Positions 1-9,339 of a stretch of DNA of 64,000 bases are shown piece by piece; the first letter of the stretch is position 1; each line of letters opens with the position of its first letter. Source of the DNA: Chelatococcus sp. YT9 (GTDB taxonomy: Bacteria; Pseudomonadota; Alphaproteobacteria; Rhizobiales; Beijerinckiaceae); the NCBI RefSeq assembly GCF_018398315.1, contig NZ_JAHBRW010000001.1, positions 3,604,501 through 3,668,500 on the forward strand, in the 5' to 3' direction. The notes under the pieces are model-generated. The model saw only the letters and a list, made by a program, of their open reading frames with translations, searched no databases and was not told where the DNA came from. The translations under genes were made by a program, and so were the position numbers.

Positions 1-1374
1 CATGATCATGTCCTTGTAGCTTTCAGCATGCGTCAACTTGCTGATCTGCAGAAGCATCAGCACGGTGCCATTGTGAGGAAGTGCATCTAACGTTCCGGCG
101 CTGATCACCGTTACCCGGTGCATCAGCGCGGGATCGATGCCGTACGTGGTCGCCAAGCTCAGGAAATGATCGCCGAGTGCGTTTAGCGCAATTGCCGAGC
201 CTCCTGACGCGGTCCCCGTCAAAGCCGCCAGCGTGTTCATCGCCACAGTGAGCGAAATCAATGGGCCGCCAGGAATTGCGAGTACGGCATCTCGAACCTG
301 CGCGAAGGCCGGAAGGGCTGCGATGATCGCCCCGAAGCCGACCAAGCTCGCGATCATGAGCATAGGCAGGGCCGCGGAATTCGCGCCTGCGTCGAGGCTC
401 TCCATGAGATTGGGCATGCGGCGGAAGTTCACGAGGATGACGGTCAGGTTCGCAGCGGCGAGGGCCAGCATCACCGACCAGATACCACCAACCGCGCTGA
501 AGTTAGTGGCCCCCCACGCCGGCTCCGACAGGAACGAGAAATCGAGGCGCGGAAGCACGACGAGCGCCATTAGAAAATTCACAACGATAACCACGACGAG
601 CGGCAGCGCGGCCAACGCGAAAGGCGGGTAAGCTTCAGCCCTCTTCCCATGCTCAAGCTCGGCCGGATCGAAATCGCCCGTTGCCGTGGCCTGATCGCGC
701 AGCTTCTGGTCGATCGGGGTAGGGACCTCGGCCTTAACGCCGAACCCTTCGCCCGCGAGCCTCGCCGCAGCCTCCTGGCGGGCGAGCCACCACAACCCGA
801 AAGCGAGCGTGATCGCCGAGGCGATGATGCCGATGCCCGGAGCGGCGAAGGTCGTCGTTCCGAAATACGGCATCGGGATCGCGTTGTTGACCGAAGGCGT
901 CCCTGGCAGCGCTGTCATCGTGAACGTGAACGCGCCGAGACCAATGGTGGCGGGCATGAGGCGCCGTGGAATATCGGCTGCCTCGAACATGCGCTGGGCC
1001 ATCGGCACGAGGACGAAAAACGCGACGAATACGCTGACGCCGCCGTAGGTTACGATGGCTGACGCGAGCACGACGGACAGTATGGTCCTCTTGGTTCCCA
1101 GGCGCCGCGTCAGAAAATTGGCGATCGAGGCAATCGAGCCGCTATCGTCCATCAGCTTGCCAAAGAGCCCGCCCAGCAGGAATATGGGGAACCACTGGGC
1201 GACAAAACGCGCCGCCCCAGGCATGAAGGTCTGCGTCCAATGGGGGAGGATCGGCTCGCCAGCGATGAACGCCGCGGCGAGCCCAGCGAGTGGAGCCACC
1301 ATCAGGACGCTCCACCCACGATAGGCAAGCCAGATCAGCAACGCTAACGCGACAAGGATCCCAATAAGTCCCAC
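1..1374 (-). CDS. GntP-family permease (partial, 3' end off the left edge)
   Basis: Many-pass inner-membrane protein resembling the GntP/gluconate:H+ symporter family, which imports sugar acids or other small carboxylates. The visible protein begins at a GTG (1372-1374) behind a GAGGGAG ribosome site and is made almost entirely of hydrophobic segments, with motifs such as FLLGGLFGKLMDDSG, ALPGTPSVNNAIPMPYFG and GTASGGSAIALNALGDHF that are typical of GntP proteins. The frame is open to base 1, so about 458 residues are seen and the stop is missing. It lies 84 bp downstream of the urea transporter on the same strand and may be read through from it, but its substrate cannot be told from sequence. 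A role with urea is not implied. Confidence 0.8.
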   Translation of the reverse strand, partial: MGLIGILVALALLIWLAYRGWSVLMVAPLAGLAAAFIAGEPILPHWTQTFMPGAARFVAQWFPIFLLGGLFGKLMDDSGSIASIANFLTRRLGTKRTILSVVLASAIVTYGGVSVFVAFFVLVPMAQRMFEAADIPRRLMPATIGLGAFTFTMTALPGTPSVNNAIPMPYFGTTTFAAPGIGIIASAITLAFGLWWLARQEAAARLAGEGFGVKAEVPTPIDQKLRDQATATGDFDPAELEHGKRAEAYPPFALAALPLVVVIVVNFLMALVVLPRLDFSFLSEPAWGATNFSAVGGIWSVMLALAAANLTVILVNFRRMPNLMESLDAGANSAALPMLMIASLVGFGAIIAALPAFAQVRDAVLAIPGGPLISLTVAMNTLAALTGTASGGSAIALNALGDHFLSLATTYGIDPALMHRVTVISAGTLDALPHNGTVLMLLQISKLTHAESYKDMIM

Positions 1375-1458
1375 GGTTACTACTCCCTCGGAAGAAATCC
1401 AATGCTGCGCGTTGGGATGACTGATGCGGCTTCAACATCTCGGGCTCTTCGGTCGCCA

Positions 1459-2517
1459 TTACCCCGTCGAACGGGCAATGCCGCCCTCGGTGGCGGGCGA
1501 CACATGGCGCCTTCTGTTGCCTTCCGGCGTAGTCGCAGCCGAGGGCAATATGGGGATGAGCGCCTTGAACCCGTAAGCTCCGATCAGCATGAGCCAAGTC
1601 ACGAGGACGAAGGCGGAAGTCAGTACCGGCATGCCGATCGGTTTCAGGAAAATCGCGACCGAAGCCCACAGCCACGTCGTCACAACGATGCCGAAGAGGG
1701 TATAGAGGGCGCTTTGCCAGGTGAGCACCAAGAAGAAGCCACCCAGTGCAATGGCAGTCAGGGCCGCGTTATATCCGAACAGACCGTCGCGGATCGCTCC
1801 TTCTGGTCCGCCGAACACCGCAGCCACCGCAGCCGCGAGAGCCGCCCCCAATAGGGCCATGCCTGCACTGATCCGGGAATTGACGGCAATGCCCAGAACG
1901 ATGAGATATCCCGCAATCCAGTTGTCCTGGAAGAAGATCTGACCGATGGCATTGCCTATGCCCATGTACCAGGTTGGGAGGACGTAATCGACGACGGGAG
2001 CGTACTGGTCGGGCGAGACCGGCTTCGCCAGCGGGCCAGCCTCGATATTCGCGAATTTCAGCACGGCAAAGAGGAAGAGCCAGCCCACCAGTACGAACGG
2101 CATGGTCAATGCGGCGACCTTGTACGGCTGGAGCAAAGCACCGATCGTCGAGAAGACGATGCTCGTCATGGCCGCCGCGAAAATGATGTAGATGAGCATG
2201 TGCACCGAAGGCACGCTGCCGGTGCGGAAGTCCGCGCTTGTGAAGGCGACGAGCGCAAGGCCAACGAGCGCTCCATTGAAACCGAACAGTCCGTCGGCCA
2301 CGAGACCGTCATCTGCTCGGAGCGCCTTCGCCGTCAACGTCGCGACGATGGCTCCCAGCAGGCAGATCACACCATAGATCCAGGAATTGAAGAAAAGCGC
2401 ACCGACGATGATCAGGCCGGAAATCGGGTTGTTCTGGAAAACTACCTGTCCAACGCCGCGCAGAACATGGTCACCAAAGGCAATGATCGTGTTATTCTGA
2501 ACCCGCTTCGTGTCCAT
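1459..2517 (-). CDS. Urea transporter (UT family)
   Basis: Inner-membrane urea channel/transporter that would feed the adjacent urease. The start ATG at 2517 follows a strong GGAAGGAGG site; the frame also stays open upstream to 2571, but that extension has no such site. The 352-residue protein shows the internal duplication of the UT family: each half has a signature, DGLFGFNGALVGLAL in the first and DGLFGYNAALTAIAL in the second, and each is preceded by a matching FQNNPISG / FQDNWIAG stretch. It lies 133 bp downstream of ureC on the same strand, so it probably shares the urease transcript. No gene symbol is given because bacterial UT proteins are named inconsistently. Confidence 0.92.
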   Translation of the reverse strand: MDTKRVQNNTIIAFGDHVLRGVGQVVFQNNPISGLIIVGALFFNSWIYGVICLLGAIVATLTAKALRADDGLVADGLFGFNGALVGLALVAFTSADFRTGSVPSVHMLIYIIFAAAMTSIVFSTIGALLQPYKVAALTMPFVLVGWLFLFAVLKFANIEAGPLAKPVSPDQYAPVVDYVLPTWYMGIGNAIGQIFFQDNWIAGYLIVLGIAVNSRISAGMALLGAALAAAVAAVFGGPEGAIRDGLFGYNAALTAIALGGFFLVLTWQSALYTLFGIVVTTWLWASVAIFLKPIGMPVLTSAFVLVTWLMLIGAYGFKALIPILPSAATTPEGNRRRHVSPATEGGIARSTG

Positions 2518-2650
2518 GCAAGCCTCCTTCCGATGACAAGCGCGCGGGGGGTTGAACCGGCGGACGTTCACTTGCGCAATGATCTTCCATCCGAAACATG
2601 CGTGACGGCGCGACCTGGCGCCGCCGCGCCAAGCCGCCCGATGCCGGCAC

Positions 2651-4354
2651 TCAGAACAGAAAGTAGCGTTGCGTCATGGGTAGCAAATGCGCCGGTTCGC
2701 AGGTTATCAGCTCGCCGTCGATCCGAACCTGATAGTTCTGCGGGTCGACCTCGATCTTCGGCGTCAGCGTATTGTGGATCATGTCCTTCTTGCGGATCCC
2801 ACGTGTGCCCTTGACGGCAACGAGCTGCTTCTGCAGTTGCAGCTTGTCACCGACCCTGTCGTCGAAAGCCGCTTGAGAGACGAAGGTAACGCCCGTTTTG
2901 CCACGTGCTCGGCCGAGTACGCCGTACATTGGCCGGTAATGCACCGGCTGGGGTGTCGATATCGAGGCGTTGGGGTCTCCCATCGGCGCGGTGGCGATCA
3001 TGCCGCCCATCAGCACGAGCGATGGCTTGACACCGAAGAAGGCAGACTTCCAGAGCACGAGATCGGCGCGCTTGCCGACCTCGATCGACCCAACTTCATG
3101 GGCGAAGCCATGGGTGATGGCCGGATTGATCGTGTATTTGGCGATATAGCGCTTGCAGCGGAAATTGTCGTTGCGCTCGCTATCCTCGGGCAGAGGGCCG
3201 CGCTGCACTTTCATTTTGTGAGCCGTCTGCCAGCAGCGCAGCGTCGTCTCGCCGATGCGGCCCATGGCCTGGGAGTCCGACGACATCATCGAGAAGGCAC
3301 CGAGGTCGTGGAGGATGTCCTCAGCCGCGATCGTCTCTTTCCGGATCCTCGATTCCGCGAAGGCAACATCCTCTGGGATCTGGGGGCTCAGATGGTGGCA
3401 CACCATCAGCATGTCGAGATGCTCGTCGATGGTGTTGATGGTGTAGGGCCGTGTGGGATTGGTGGAAGACGGCAGGACATTCTCCTCACCGGCGGCCGTG
3501 ATGATATCCGGGGCATGGCCGCCGCCGGCGCCCTCCGTGTGGAACGAGTGGATGGCTCTTCCCTTCATGGCGGCGAATGTGTCAGCCACGAAGCCACTCT
3601 CGTTCAAGGTATCCGAGTGCAGAGCGACCTGGATATCCATCTCGTCAGCGACAGATAGGCAATTGTCGATAGCCGCCGGTGTGGTGCCCCAGTCCTCGTG
3701 CAGCTTCAGCCCGATCGCCCCGGCGCGGACCTGCTCGCGCAGGGGCTCTGGCAGGCTGGCATTGCCCTTGCCGAGCAAGCCGACATTGATCGGCAACTCC
3801 TCGATGGCTTCAAGCATCCGGTGAATGTACCAGGGACCGGGCGTTACCGTCGTGGCGAGGGTGCCGACCGAAGGACCGGTGCCGCCGCCAACCAGCGTGG
3901 TGGTGCCGCTCGTCAGCGCTTCCTCGGCCTGCTGCGGCGCGATGAAGTGGATGTGGGTATCGATGCCGCCTGCAGTGAGGATCTTGCCCTCGCCGGCGAT
4001 CACATCCGTGCCCGGGCCGATGATGATCGTGATGCCTGGCTGAATGTCGGGGTTGCCAGCCTTGCCAATGCCGCTGATGCGGCCGTCCTTGACGCCCACA
4101 TCCGCCTTCACGATACCCCAATGGTCGAGGATGATCACGTTGGTGATCACGAGGTCGGCAACCTCGGCGGCGTTCCGCTGGCTCTGGCCCATGCCATCGC
4201 GGATGACCTTGCCGCCACCGAACGTGACCTCGTCGCCATAGACAGTACGGTCCTCTTCGATTTCGATCACGAGCTCCGTATCAGCGAGCCGGACCCGGTC
4301 ACCCTTGGTCGGGCCATAGAGCGAAGCGTAGTTCTCGCGGGTGATGCGTGCCAT
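2651..4354 (-). CDS. ureC: Urease subunit alpha
   Basis: Catalytic subunit of nickel urease, which splits urea to ammonia and carbamate in the cytoplasm. All active-site landmarks are visible: the nickel-binding HxH in [14 protein letters not shown], the lysine that becomes carbamylated in [11 protein letters not shown], the histidines in [12 protein letters not shown] and [13 protein letters not shown], the flap [20 protein letters not shown] with its catalytic His, and the Asp of [12 protein letters not shown]. Length 567 residues is the family norm. The start ATG is 1 bp beyond the ureB stop, showing tight coupling in a ureD-ureA-ureB-ureC order. Subunits are separate, as in most Proteobacteria and unlike the fused Helicobacter form. 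Confidence 0.98.
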   Translation of the reverse strand: MARITRENYASLYGPTKGDRVRLADTELVIEIEEDRTVYGDEVTFGGGKVIRDGMGQSQRNAAEVADLVITNVIILDHWGIVKADVGVKDGRISGIGKAGNPDIQPGITIIIGPGTDVIAGEGKILTAGGIDTHIHFIAPQQAEEALTSGTTTLVGGGTGPSVGTLATTVTPGPWYIHRMLEAIEELPINVGLLGKGNASLPEPLREQVRAGAIGLKLHEDWGTTPAAIDNCLSVADEMDIQVALHSDTLNESGFVADTFAAMKGRAIHSFHTEGAGGGHAPDIITAAGEENVLPSSTNPTRPYTINTIDEHLDMLMVCHHLSPQIPEDVAFAESRIRKETIAAEDILHDLGAFSMMSSDSQAMGRIGETTLRCWQTAHKMKVQRGPLPEDSERNDNFRCKRYIAKYTINPAITHGFAHEVGSIEVGKRADLVLWKSAFFGVKPSLVLMGGMIATAPMGDPNASISTPQPVHYRPMYGVLGRARGKTGVTFVSQAAFDDRVGDKLQLQKQLVAVKGTRGIRKKDMIHNTLTPKIEVDPQNYQVRIDGELITCEPAHLLPMTQRYFLF

Positions 4355-4355
4355 C

Positions 4356-4667
4356 TCAACCCTCCAGCTTTCCCATGACCTTGGCGTTGAAGCCGTAGAC
4401 GACCTCGTCGCCGGCGAGCGCTACCAGCTCGACGGTACGCGCCTGCCCCGGCTCGAAGCGTACTGCTGTTCCTGCCGGGATGTTCAGGCGAAAGCCGCGG
4501 GTCTTCTCGCGGTCGAAGTGAAGTGCCGTGTTCGTCTCGTAGAAATGGTAGTGCGAACCGACCTGGATCGGTCGATCGCCCGAGTTCGCAACGTCGACAG
4601 ACCGCGTCTCACGACCTGAATTGAGTTCGATCTCGCCATCCTCGATGAAGAATTCGCCCGGGATCAT
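4356..4667 (-). CDS. ureB: Urease subunit beta
   Basis: Structural beta subunit of urease, 103 residues, packing against the alpha subunit in the (alpha-beta-gamma)3 enzyme. The opening [16 protein letters not shown] and the stretch [16 protein letters not shown] are hallmarks of the family, as is the ending [11 protein letters not shown]. It sits between ureA (9 bp upstream) and ureC (1 bp downstream) in the same operon, so translation is probably coupled. Confidence 0.97.
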   Translation of the reverse strand: MIPGEFFIEDGEIELNSGRETRSVDVANSGDRPIQVGSHYHFYETNTALHFDREKTRGFRLNIPAGTAVRFEPGQARTVELVALAGDEVVYGFNAKVMGKLEG

Positions 4668-4676
4668 GGTGAAACC

Positions 4677-4979
4677 TCACGGAATAGGGCTATGGACGGT
4701 GACGAGTTTCGTCCCGTCCGGAAAGGTGGCCTCGACCTGGACATCGTGGATCATCTCTGGGACACCTTCCATGACGTCCTCTCGGCTCAACAAGGTTGCG
4801 CCGAAGGACATGAGCTCGGCAACCGTGCGGCCATCTCGCGCCCCTTCGAGGATAGCCGCCGAAATATAGGCGACCGCTTCGGGGTAGTTCAGCTTCAGGC
4901 CGCGTGCCTTCCTTCTTTCTGCCAGAAGTGCAGCAGTAAAGATGAGAAGCTTGTCTTTCTCACGTGGAAGAAGTTCCAT
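4677..4979 (-). CDS. ureA: Urease subunit gamma
   Basis: Structural gamma subunit of urease, 100 residues, the expected size. Typical family stretches are [44 protein letters not shown] and the C-terminal [15 protein letters not shown]. It follows ureD by 30 bp and precedes ureB by 9 bp on the minus strand, the classic structural-gene order. No oddities are seen. Confidence 0.97.
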   Translation of the reverse strand: MELLPREKDKLLIFTAALLAERRKARGLKLNYPEAVAYISAAILEGARDGRTVAELMSFGATLLSREDVMEGVPEMIHDVQVEATFPDGTKLVTVHSPIP

Positions 4980-5009
4980 GGCCTTCCCTCGCTTCAGCCA
5001 ATGTTTCCG

Positions 5010-5915
5010 TTAAGTCGCCCAAATACGTGGCACGTTGGCGGTCTTACCCTGACACGACATTCGCAGCGTATCCCACGCTCGGGCGAAGAGGGACTTGCCG
5101 TCCGCAACCCGCGGGCCGAGATAGCGGCACACGACCACTTGTTCGAGCTGGCTGACGGAGAATACCCCCTTGCCACTATCCCCGATTGCGGCCCGCACGC
5201 GTTCGGCCGCGCCTTCGTCGACAGCGCCGGCATAGACCATGGTGCCCCAAGTCGGCTGTCCGGCGAGCGAGAAGGCGGCATGAACAATGGGGGATCCGCC
5301 GGCGAGCGCCATCCGCTCGAACCAGATCGGTTTGCCGAACCTTGAGATGGTAAGGCGCTGGCTGAGCCTACCCGTCTCAAAGCGCTCACGAGCCGCCGGC
5401 CGGCCCAGGCAGAGAAAGTCCCATCCCACGTAGCTTGCGTCGGATGCGAGAGAAACCTGAAGGTCGATATGCGCGTCAGCGCCGTCAAAGACGATCGTTT
5501 CCTGGGGCAAATACTCGCACACCGCACCAGGCCCCACGTCAATTCGGGTGGACTGTGTGCTGGCCCCGTGCTCGCTGCGATAGAATTTGGTCGCGGCGGG
5601 TGTGGTCATTAACGCGCGTGAATCAGCGGCAAGATGAAAATGGAGATTGAGTTGATCACCGCCGGCAACGCCCCCCGGGGGATGAAGGAGATAGACATGG
5701 CACGTTCCGTCCCTTTCCGGGTGAAAGGGACGCTGGACCACCAGCGGGCCATGATGGCGCCTGCGCATAAGCCGGGTCTTGCCAGCACTCGGCTCAAACC
5801 AGAGCTCGAGTGTTGCAACCCAATTTGTCGGCTGCGCCGTGTAGCGGGCGCGCGCTATCTGGGAGGCAGACAGCTGCGTTGGCTCCGCAGGAGGAATTGA
5901 CATGAGCGCATTCAT
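5010..5915 (-). CDS. ureD: Urease accessory protein UreD
   Basis: Scaffold of the UreD-UreF-UreG activation complex that delivers nickel to apo-urease. Family motifs include RRHHGPLVVQRPFHPE, CHVYLLHPPGGVAGGD, ATKFYRS and GWDFLCLGRPAARERF. About 301 residues from the ATG at 5915. The frame stays open to a TTG at 5933, and an ATG at 5903 is also possible; none of the three has a good Shine-Dalgarno, so the exact start is uncertain. First gene of the leftward urease operon, divergent from ureE across a 370-base control region. Confidence 0.93.
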   Translation of the reverse strand: MNALMSIPPAEPTQLSASQIARARYTAQPTNWVATLELWFEPSAGKTRLMRRRHHGPLVVQRPFHPERDGTCHVYLLHPPGGVAGGDQLNLHFHLAADSRALMTTPAATKFYRSEHGASTQSTRIDVGPGAVCEYLPQETIVFDGADAHIDLQVSLASDASYVGWDFLCLGRPAARERFETGRLSQRLTISRFGKPIWFERMALAGGSPIVHAAFSLAGQPTWGTMVYAGAVDEGAAERVRAAIGDSGKGVFSVSQLEQVVVCRYLGPRVADGKSLFARAWDTLRMSCQGKTANVPRIWAT

Positions 5916-6288
5916 CTGTGGCTCATTCGCCAAATTATCCCAAAGTACTTACGCCGAAAATAGGAGGAGATCGGGCGAAACATATCGCATATGTCCATTG
6001 TTGCAGCAAATGAAATTGGCGGTTGACGCGCGGCACATCCGGCCGCCTGTGCTGGACGTCCCACGACTATACATTCCATCTCAGATCCCGCTTCGCCATG
6101 ATCCATAGTATCGATGTAAGCCCGTTTTACGCGGCATCGAAATGACGACTGCCTGTTTACTGGTGCACTGGTGCGGCGCCGATATTTGCGCTAAACATAG
6201 GCTATCCTTTATCTTATCGGCTGGGCAGGACCTGTCCGGCTTGATTGCTGAAGGTTAACGGATATGGCGTCAGCGAGGGTGGGCAGAC
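5916..6288. promoter_or_regulatory. ureD / ureE divergent control region
   Basis: About 370 bases between two divergent urease transcription units, so it must hold both promoters. Two structures stand out. A perfect dyad, ACATAT-CGC-ATATGT, lies at 5980-5994 and looks like an operator. A tandem 8-bp repeat, ACTGGTGC twice, lies at 6159-6174. A clear sigma-54 or NtrC site was looked for and not found. No coding region is believed here; a rightward frame starting at 5902 overlaps the ureD N-terminus antisense. Confidence 0.55.
5980..5994. promoter_or_regulatory. Perfect palindrome, candidate operator
   Basis: ACATAT-CGC-ATATGT, six-base arms with a three-base spacer, located 65 bases upstream of the ureD ATG and 295 upstream of ureE. 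The spacing suits a dimeric regulator. Which regulator is unknown; none is encoded next to the urease genes in this window. Confidence 0.4.
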
Positions 6289-6870
6289 ATGCTGAGAGCG
6301 ATAGCCCTCAGGCGGGCATCGGAAGATGGCGTGGGCCATGGGACACCGTTCGGCCAAGCGGTGCTCCCCCATGACGAGCGCCATCTGCGCCGACGTGTGA
6401 TCGAGCTGGCCGATGGCCAGCGGGTCCTGGTTGATCTCCCCGAGACGGTCGTGCTGTCCGCTGGCGACACGCTCGTGATCGAAGGTGGTGGAACTGTCGA
6501 AATCGCCGCAGCGAACGAGGCGCTCTATGCAGTTCGTGGGAAAAATCCCATTCATATAACAGAGCTCGCTTGGCATATCGGCAATCGTCACCTGGCCGCT
6601 GCGATCGAGGATGACCGGATACTGATCTTGCGCGATCACGTCATTAAGGCGATGCTTGAAGGGCTTGGCGCTGAGGTCGAGGAGGTCGAAGCGGAATTCA
6701 ATCCGGTACGTGGTGCCTATTCCGGCCATAATCATGAGCGCGACCATAGTCACCGCCACAATGACGATCATGGTCATTCCGACCACCATCATGACCATGA
6801 GCACGTCCATACCAGTCATCATTCGCATTCGCACGCTCACGCCTCGCGCGATCCTCGGCATGATCGATGA
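6289..6870 (+). CDS. ureE: Urease accessory protein UreE (His-rich tail)
   Basis: Nickel metallochaperone for urease. The N-terminal peptide-binding domain (about residues 1-75, [24 protein letters not shown]) is followed by the metal-binding domain with [20 protein letters not shown], which holds the conserved nickel-binding His at the dimer interface, and the end of that domain ([13 protein letters not shown]). The last 45 residues or so are extremely His/Asp-rich (stretches such as [10 protein letters not shown] and HHSHSHAHA), the storage-type tail known from Klebsiella UreE. First gene of the rightward ureE-G-F unit, 55 bp before ureG. Confidence 0.95.
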   Translation: MLRAIALRRASEDGVGHGTPFGQAVLPHDERHLRRRVIELADGQRVLVDLPETVVLSAGDTLVIEGGGTVEIAAANEALYAVRGKNPIHITELAWHIGNRHLAAAIEDDRILILRDHVIKAMLEGLGAEVEEVEAEFNPVRGAYSGHNHERDHSHRHNDDHGHSDHHHDHEHVHTSHHSHSHAHASRDPRHDR

Positions 6871-6925
6871 TGACCCGGCGAAATGCCTGCCTATCGTTCC
6901 CTGGTTAATCTGAGGGCTTTCACCC

Positions 6926-7582
6926 ATGGCATCGAAGAATGGCCCTCTCCGCGTCGGCATCGGCGGCCCTGTCGGTTCGGGGAAAACCACACTCACGGAG
7001 AAATTATGCAAGGCGATGCGCGAGGATTTCTCCATCGCAGTCGTGACCAATGACATCTACACCAAGGAAGACGCGATGATCCTGGTGAGGCGGCAGGCGC
7101 TCTCCGAGGATCGCATCGTCGGCGTCGAGACGGGAGGTTGCCCGCATACGGCGATCCGTGAGGACGCCTCGATCAATCTTCAGGCTATCGCCGAGCTCAA
7201 TCGGCGCATTCCCGATCTCGACGTCATCTTTGTCGAATCCGGCGGGGACAATCTGGCGGCCACCTTTTCGCCGGATCTCGCGGACCTCACGCTCTACGTC
7301 ATCTCCGTTTGCCAAGGCGAAGAAATCCCCCGCAAAGGCGGACCCGGAATCACCCGTTCAGATTTCCTCATCATCAACAAGAGCGACCTCGCGCCTTACG
7401 TGAATGTGAATCTCGACGTCATGCAGGCGGATGCGGCGCGGATGCGCGGCAAACGGCCTTTCGGTTTCACCGACCTCTCGCGGAGCAAGGGGCTCGACGG
7501 TGTCGTCGATTTTATCATCGAATATGGCGGGCTAGCGGACAACCGGCGCAAGCAAGCCGGCTTGCAAACAAGCCAATCTTGA
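6926..7582 (+). CDS. ureG: Urease accessory GTPase UreG
   Basis: SIMIBI-class GTPase that powers nickel insertion into urease. The P-loop [11 protein letters not shown] is at residues 13-23, followed by NDIYTKEDA, the metal-binding Cys-Pro-His in [14 protein letters not shown], the ESGGDNL switch segment and the base-specificity motif [10 protein letters not shown]. At 218 residues it is full length. It lies between ureE and ureF (20 bp gap), all on the plus strand. Confidence 0.97.
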   Translation: MASKNGPLRVGIGGPVGSGKTTLTEKLCKAMREDFSIAVVTNDIYTKEDAMILVRRQALSEDRIVGVETGGCPHTAIREDASINLQAIAELNRRIPDLDVIFVESGGDNLAATFSPDLADLTLYVISVCQGEEIPRKGGPGITRSDFLIINKSDLAPYVNVNLDVMQADAARMRGKRPFGFTDLSRSKGLDGVVDFIIEYGGLADNRRKQAGLQTSQS

Positions 7583-7602
7583 AACCAGCTGACTTGACCG
7601 GG

Positions 7603-8307
7603 ATGTCATTGATGGACGCTGTTTCAGGCTTCTCGGGCGAGCACCACGCGATACCGCTCCATTTGCTGCGGCTGGTCAGCCAGGGGCTGCCTGTCGGCGG
7701 GTTCTCGTATTCCCGCGGACTTGAGGGGGCTGTTCAGGCTGGCTGGGTATCCGACGAGGCGACGGCCCGCGACTGGATTCTTGGCACGCTCCAGGCCAAT
7801 GTCGCGCAACTGGATGGCGCTCTGTTCTGGCGTATGGCTCTCGCTTTGGAAGCCGGCGATACCGAGCGTTTTCGCGCGGCGGATGCGTGGCTGGCGGCAG
7901 GACGGGAAAGCCTTGAATTCCAGCGTGAGGATCGACGGCTGGGGGAAGCCCTCTTGCGCCTTCTCGCCGATCTCGATGTCGCCGCGGCCGCTGGCGTCCA
8001 GGGAGAGGGGCTGACCTATGCCGCCGCCTTTGCGCTTGCGGCCCATCACTGGCGTATTGCCCCGTTTCAGGCGTTAACCGGACTGCTCTGGATCTATGTG
8101 GAAGGGCAGGTGACCGCCGCCATCCGCCTCGTTCCGCTCGGTCACACCGCGGGCCAGCGCATTCTTATCGACGCGGTCGGAGCGATTGAAGAGGCGGCCG
8201 CTCTTGCCCGGTCCATTGACGATCAGGACATCGGCAACCTGGCTCCGGCTCTGGCGATGGCAAGCGCCTGGCACGAAAGTCAGTACAGCCGCCTTTTCCA
8301 GTCTTAG
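7603..8307 (+). CDS. ureF: Urease accessory protein UreF
   Basis: GTPase-activating partner of UreG in the urease activation complex. Family features are LLRLVSQGLPVGGFSYSRGLEGAVQAG near the N-terminus, the all-helical body and ALTGLLWIYVEGQVTAAIRLVPLGHTAGQRIL in the C-terminal third. The ATG at 7603 (or 7612, three codons on) gives 234 residues; the frame is open far upstream inside ureG, but those residues read as the ureG shadow. Last gene of ureE-G-F; its stop is 18 bp from the tail of the convergent gene at 8326. Confidence 0.95.
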   Translation: MSLMDAVSGFSGEHHAIPLHLLRLVSQGLPVGGFSYSRGLEGAVQAGWVSDEATARDWILGTLQANVAQLDGALFWRMALALEAGDTERFRAADAWLAAGRESLEFQREDRRLGEALLRLLADLDVAAAAGVQGEGLTYAAAFALAAHHWRIAPFQALTGLLWIYVEGQVTAAIRLVPLGHTAGQRILIDAVGAIEEAAALARSIDDQDIGNLAPALAMASAWHESQYSRLFQS

Positions 8308-8325
8308 ACGTGAGCTCGAAGTGCT

Positions 8326-8577
8326 TTAGAGAAGGGGAAACCAAATTCCTCTGAATATTGGCGGCTTCATATTGCCGATTATAAGGCCATCTTTGATTGT
8401 TGATATATCGATATCTTCTATTATATTGATAATTTTCCTATTTTCATAAACAGAAAATAAATCCGATTCGAGTATCCTTTTTGCATCGTCAATGCTGAAT
8501 GCCGTGACACCGCAGCCGAGATTGAGAATGCAAGGCTCCTCTGTTTTCGAGAAAGAGAACCAATACCTGTGCAGCAT
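8326..8577 (-). CDS. Small conserved-type protein of unknown function, AT-rich gene
   Basis: An 83-residue protein, not assigned a function. It begins MLHRYWFSFS, has NLGCGVTAFSIDDAKRIL in the middle and ends IGNMKPPIFRGIWFPLL. From memory this resembles a family of small uncharacterised bacterial proteins sharing RYWF, GCGVTA and a WFP-containing end; no search was run. A GAGGAG site precedes the ATG at 8577 by a workable distance. The gene is clearly more AT-rich than both neighbours, with many ATA/TTA/AAT codons, which points to recent acquisition. It stands alone, convergent with ureF. No signal peptide or membrane segment is seen. Confidence 0.6.
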   Translation of the reverse strand: MLHRYWFSFSKTEEPCILNLGCGVTAFSIDDAKRILESDLFSVYENRKIINIIEDIDISTIKDGLIIGNMKPPIFRGIWFPLL

Positions 8578-9122
8578 GTCTCATGTCTCCTCTGCGATGA
8601 CACGTCGCAATGCGTCGCCGGAAGATCGAGAATTATCCCCGCTGCAAAAGGGCATAATCCTTGACGAAGGCGTGTTCCGCACAAAGCTATTTGCTTTGCG
8701 ACACATCGATTGCGTTGCCTGTGAGGCGTTTATTGCCTTGCCGCGCCTGCCGTAGCATACGGCCCTCGGCGCCCTTGAACTCCAGGGTCCAGCCGGTCTG
8801 CGGGTTAACACGAACCGAAATATCTCCGGCCTCGCGGCTTACGACGGCGCGGAACTCTCGCTTCCTACGCTCGAGGATAATCGGCCGCGCGGATCGTTCC
8901 GGGGTTTTCCTCAATCGGCAGAAAAATGAAGACGCAATCGTGCTTGCCCGGTTCGAGATTCTTAGGGCCGGCGAACAGGAGATAACCTATCAGCTCTCCC
9001 GTATTCGTACCAGTTCCAGGGTGGCCATCGTATGATATCCGCGAGCGGCGGTTCCGTCTGTTCGATCGCGGTCTGGCGTCTAGGCGTGAATGCGCACAGG
9101 AATTTGGTTTTAAGGGCAATTT
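8578..9122. other. Stretch without a confident gene
   Basis: About 545 bases between the AT-rich small gene and tRNA-Lys. Two overlapping minus-strand frames (8865-9119, ending FLPIEENPGTIRAADYPRA, and 8687-8914, containing VVSREAGDISVRVNPQTGWTLEFKGAEG) read more like protein than chance and overlap in different frames, as if one gene had suffered a frameshift. Neither is recognised, so they are not called. Remnants next to a tRNA are common because tRNA genes are integration targets, but no integrase is visible here. Confidence 0.3.
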
Positions 9123-9198
9123 TGGTGAGCGCGCTGGGGCTCGAACCCAGGACCTACTGATTAAAAGTCAGTTGCTCTACCGGCTGAGCTACGCGCTC
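9123..9198 (-). tRNA. tRNA-Lys (anticodon TTT)
   Basis: Full cloverleaf on the minus strand. The acceptor stem GAGCGCG/CGCGCTC pairs perfectly, the D arm has GCTCAGC...GAGC, the anticodon stem ACTGA/TCAGT encloses the loop CTTTTAA with anticodon TTT at 9163-9165, and the T arm is CTGGG-TTCGAGC-CCCAG. The discriminator is A and the 3' CCA is encoded (9123-9125). The body without CCA is 73 nt. Confidence 0.98.
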
Positions 9199-9339
9199 CC
9201 TCAAGAAGGTGCCTTGAGATACGGTCTAGAAGGCTCCGGGTCAACCGTCTTGACGCGTTCCTGTGTGGAGAGCCCTAACGAAACCAACGCGGCTGCTGCT
9301 GCAACAGGCCGTCCAGGGCTCGCTGGCGTCCGCGCAAGC

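Noticed and set aside
2687-3658. 323-residue plus-strand frame
   Set aside because: Antisense to ureC, which has all active-site motifs.
5902-6108. Rightward frame with a fine AGGAGGAATTGAC ribosome site
   Set aside because: It is antisense to the ureD start and the text reads as random; the SD-like sequence encodes conserved-size UreD residues on the other strand.
8421-8684. 87-residue minus-strand frame
   Set aside because: Overlaps the better-supported 8326-8577 gene in another frame.
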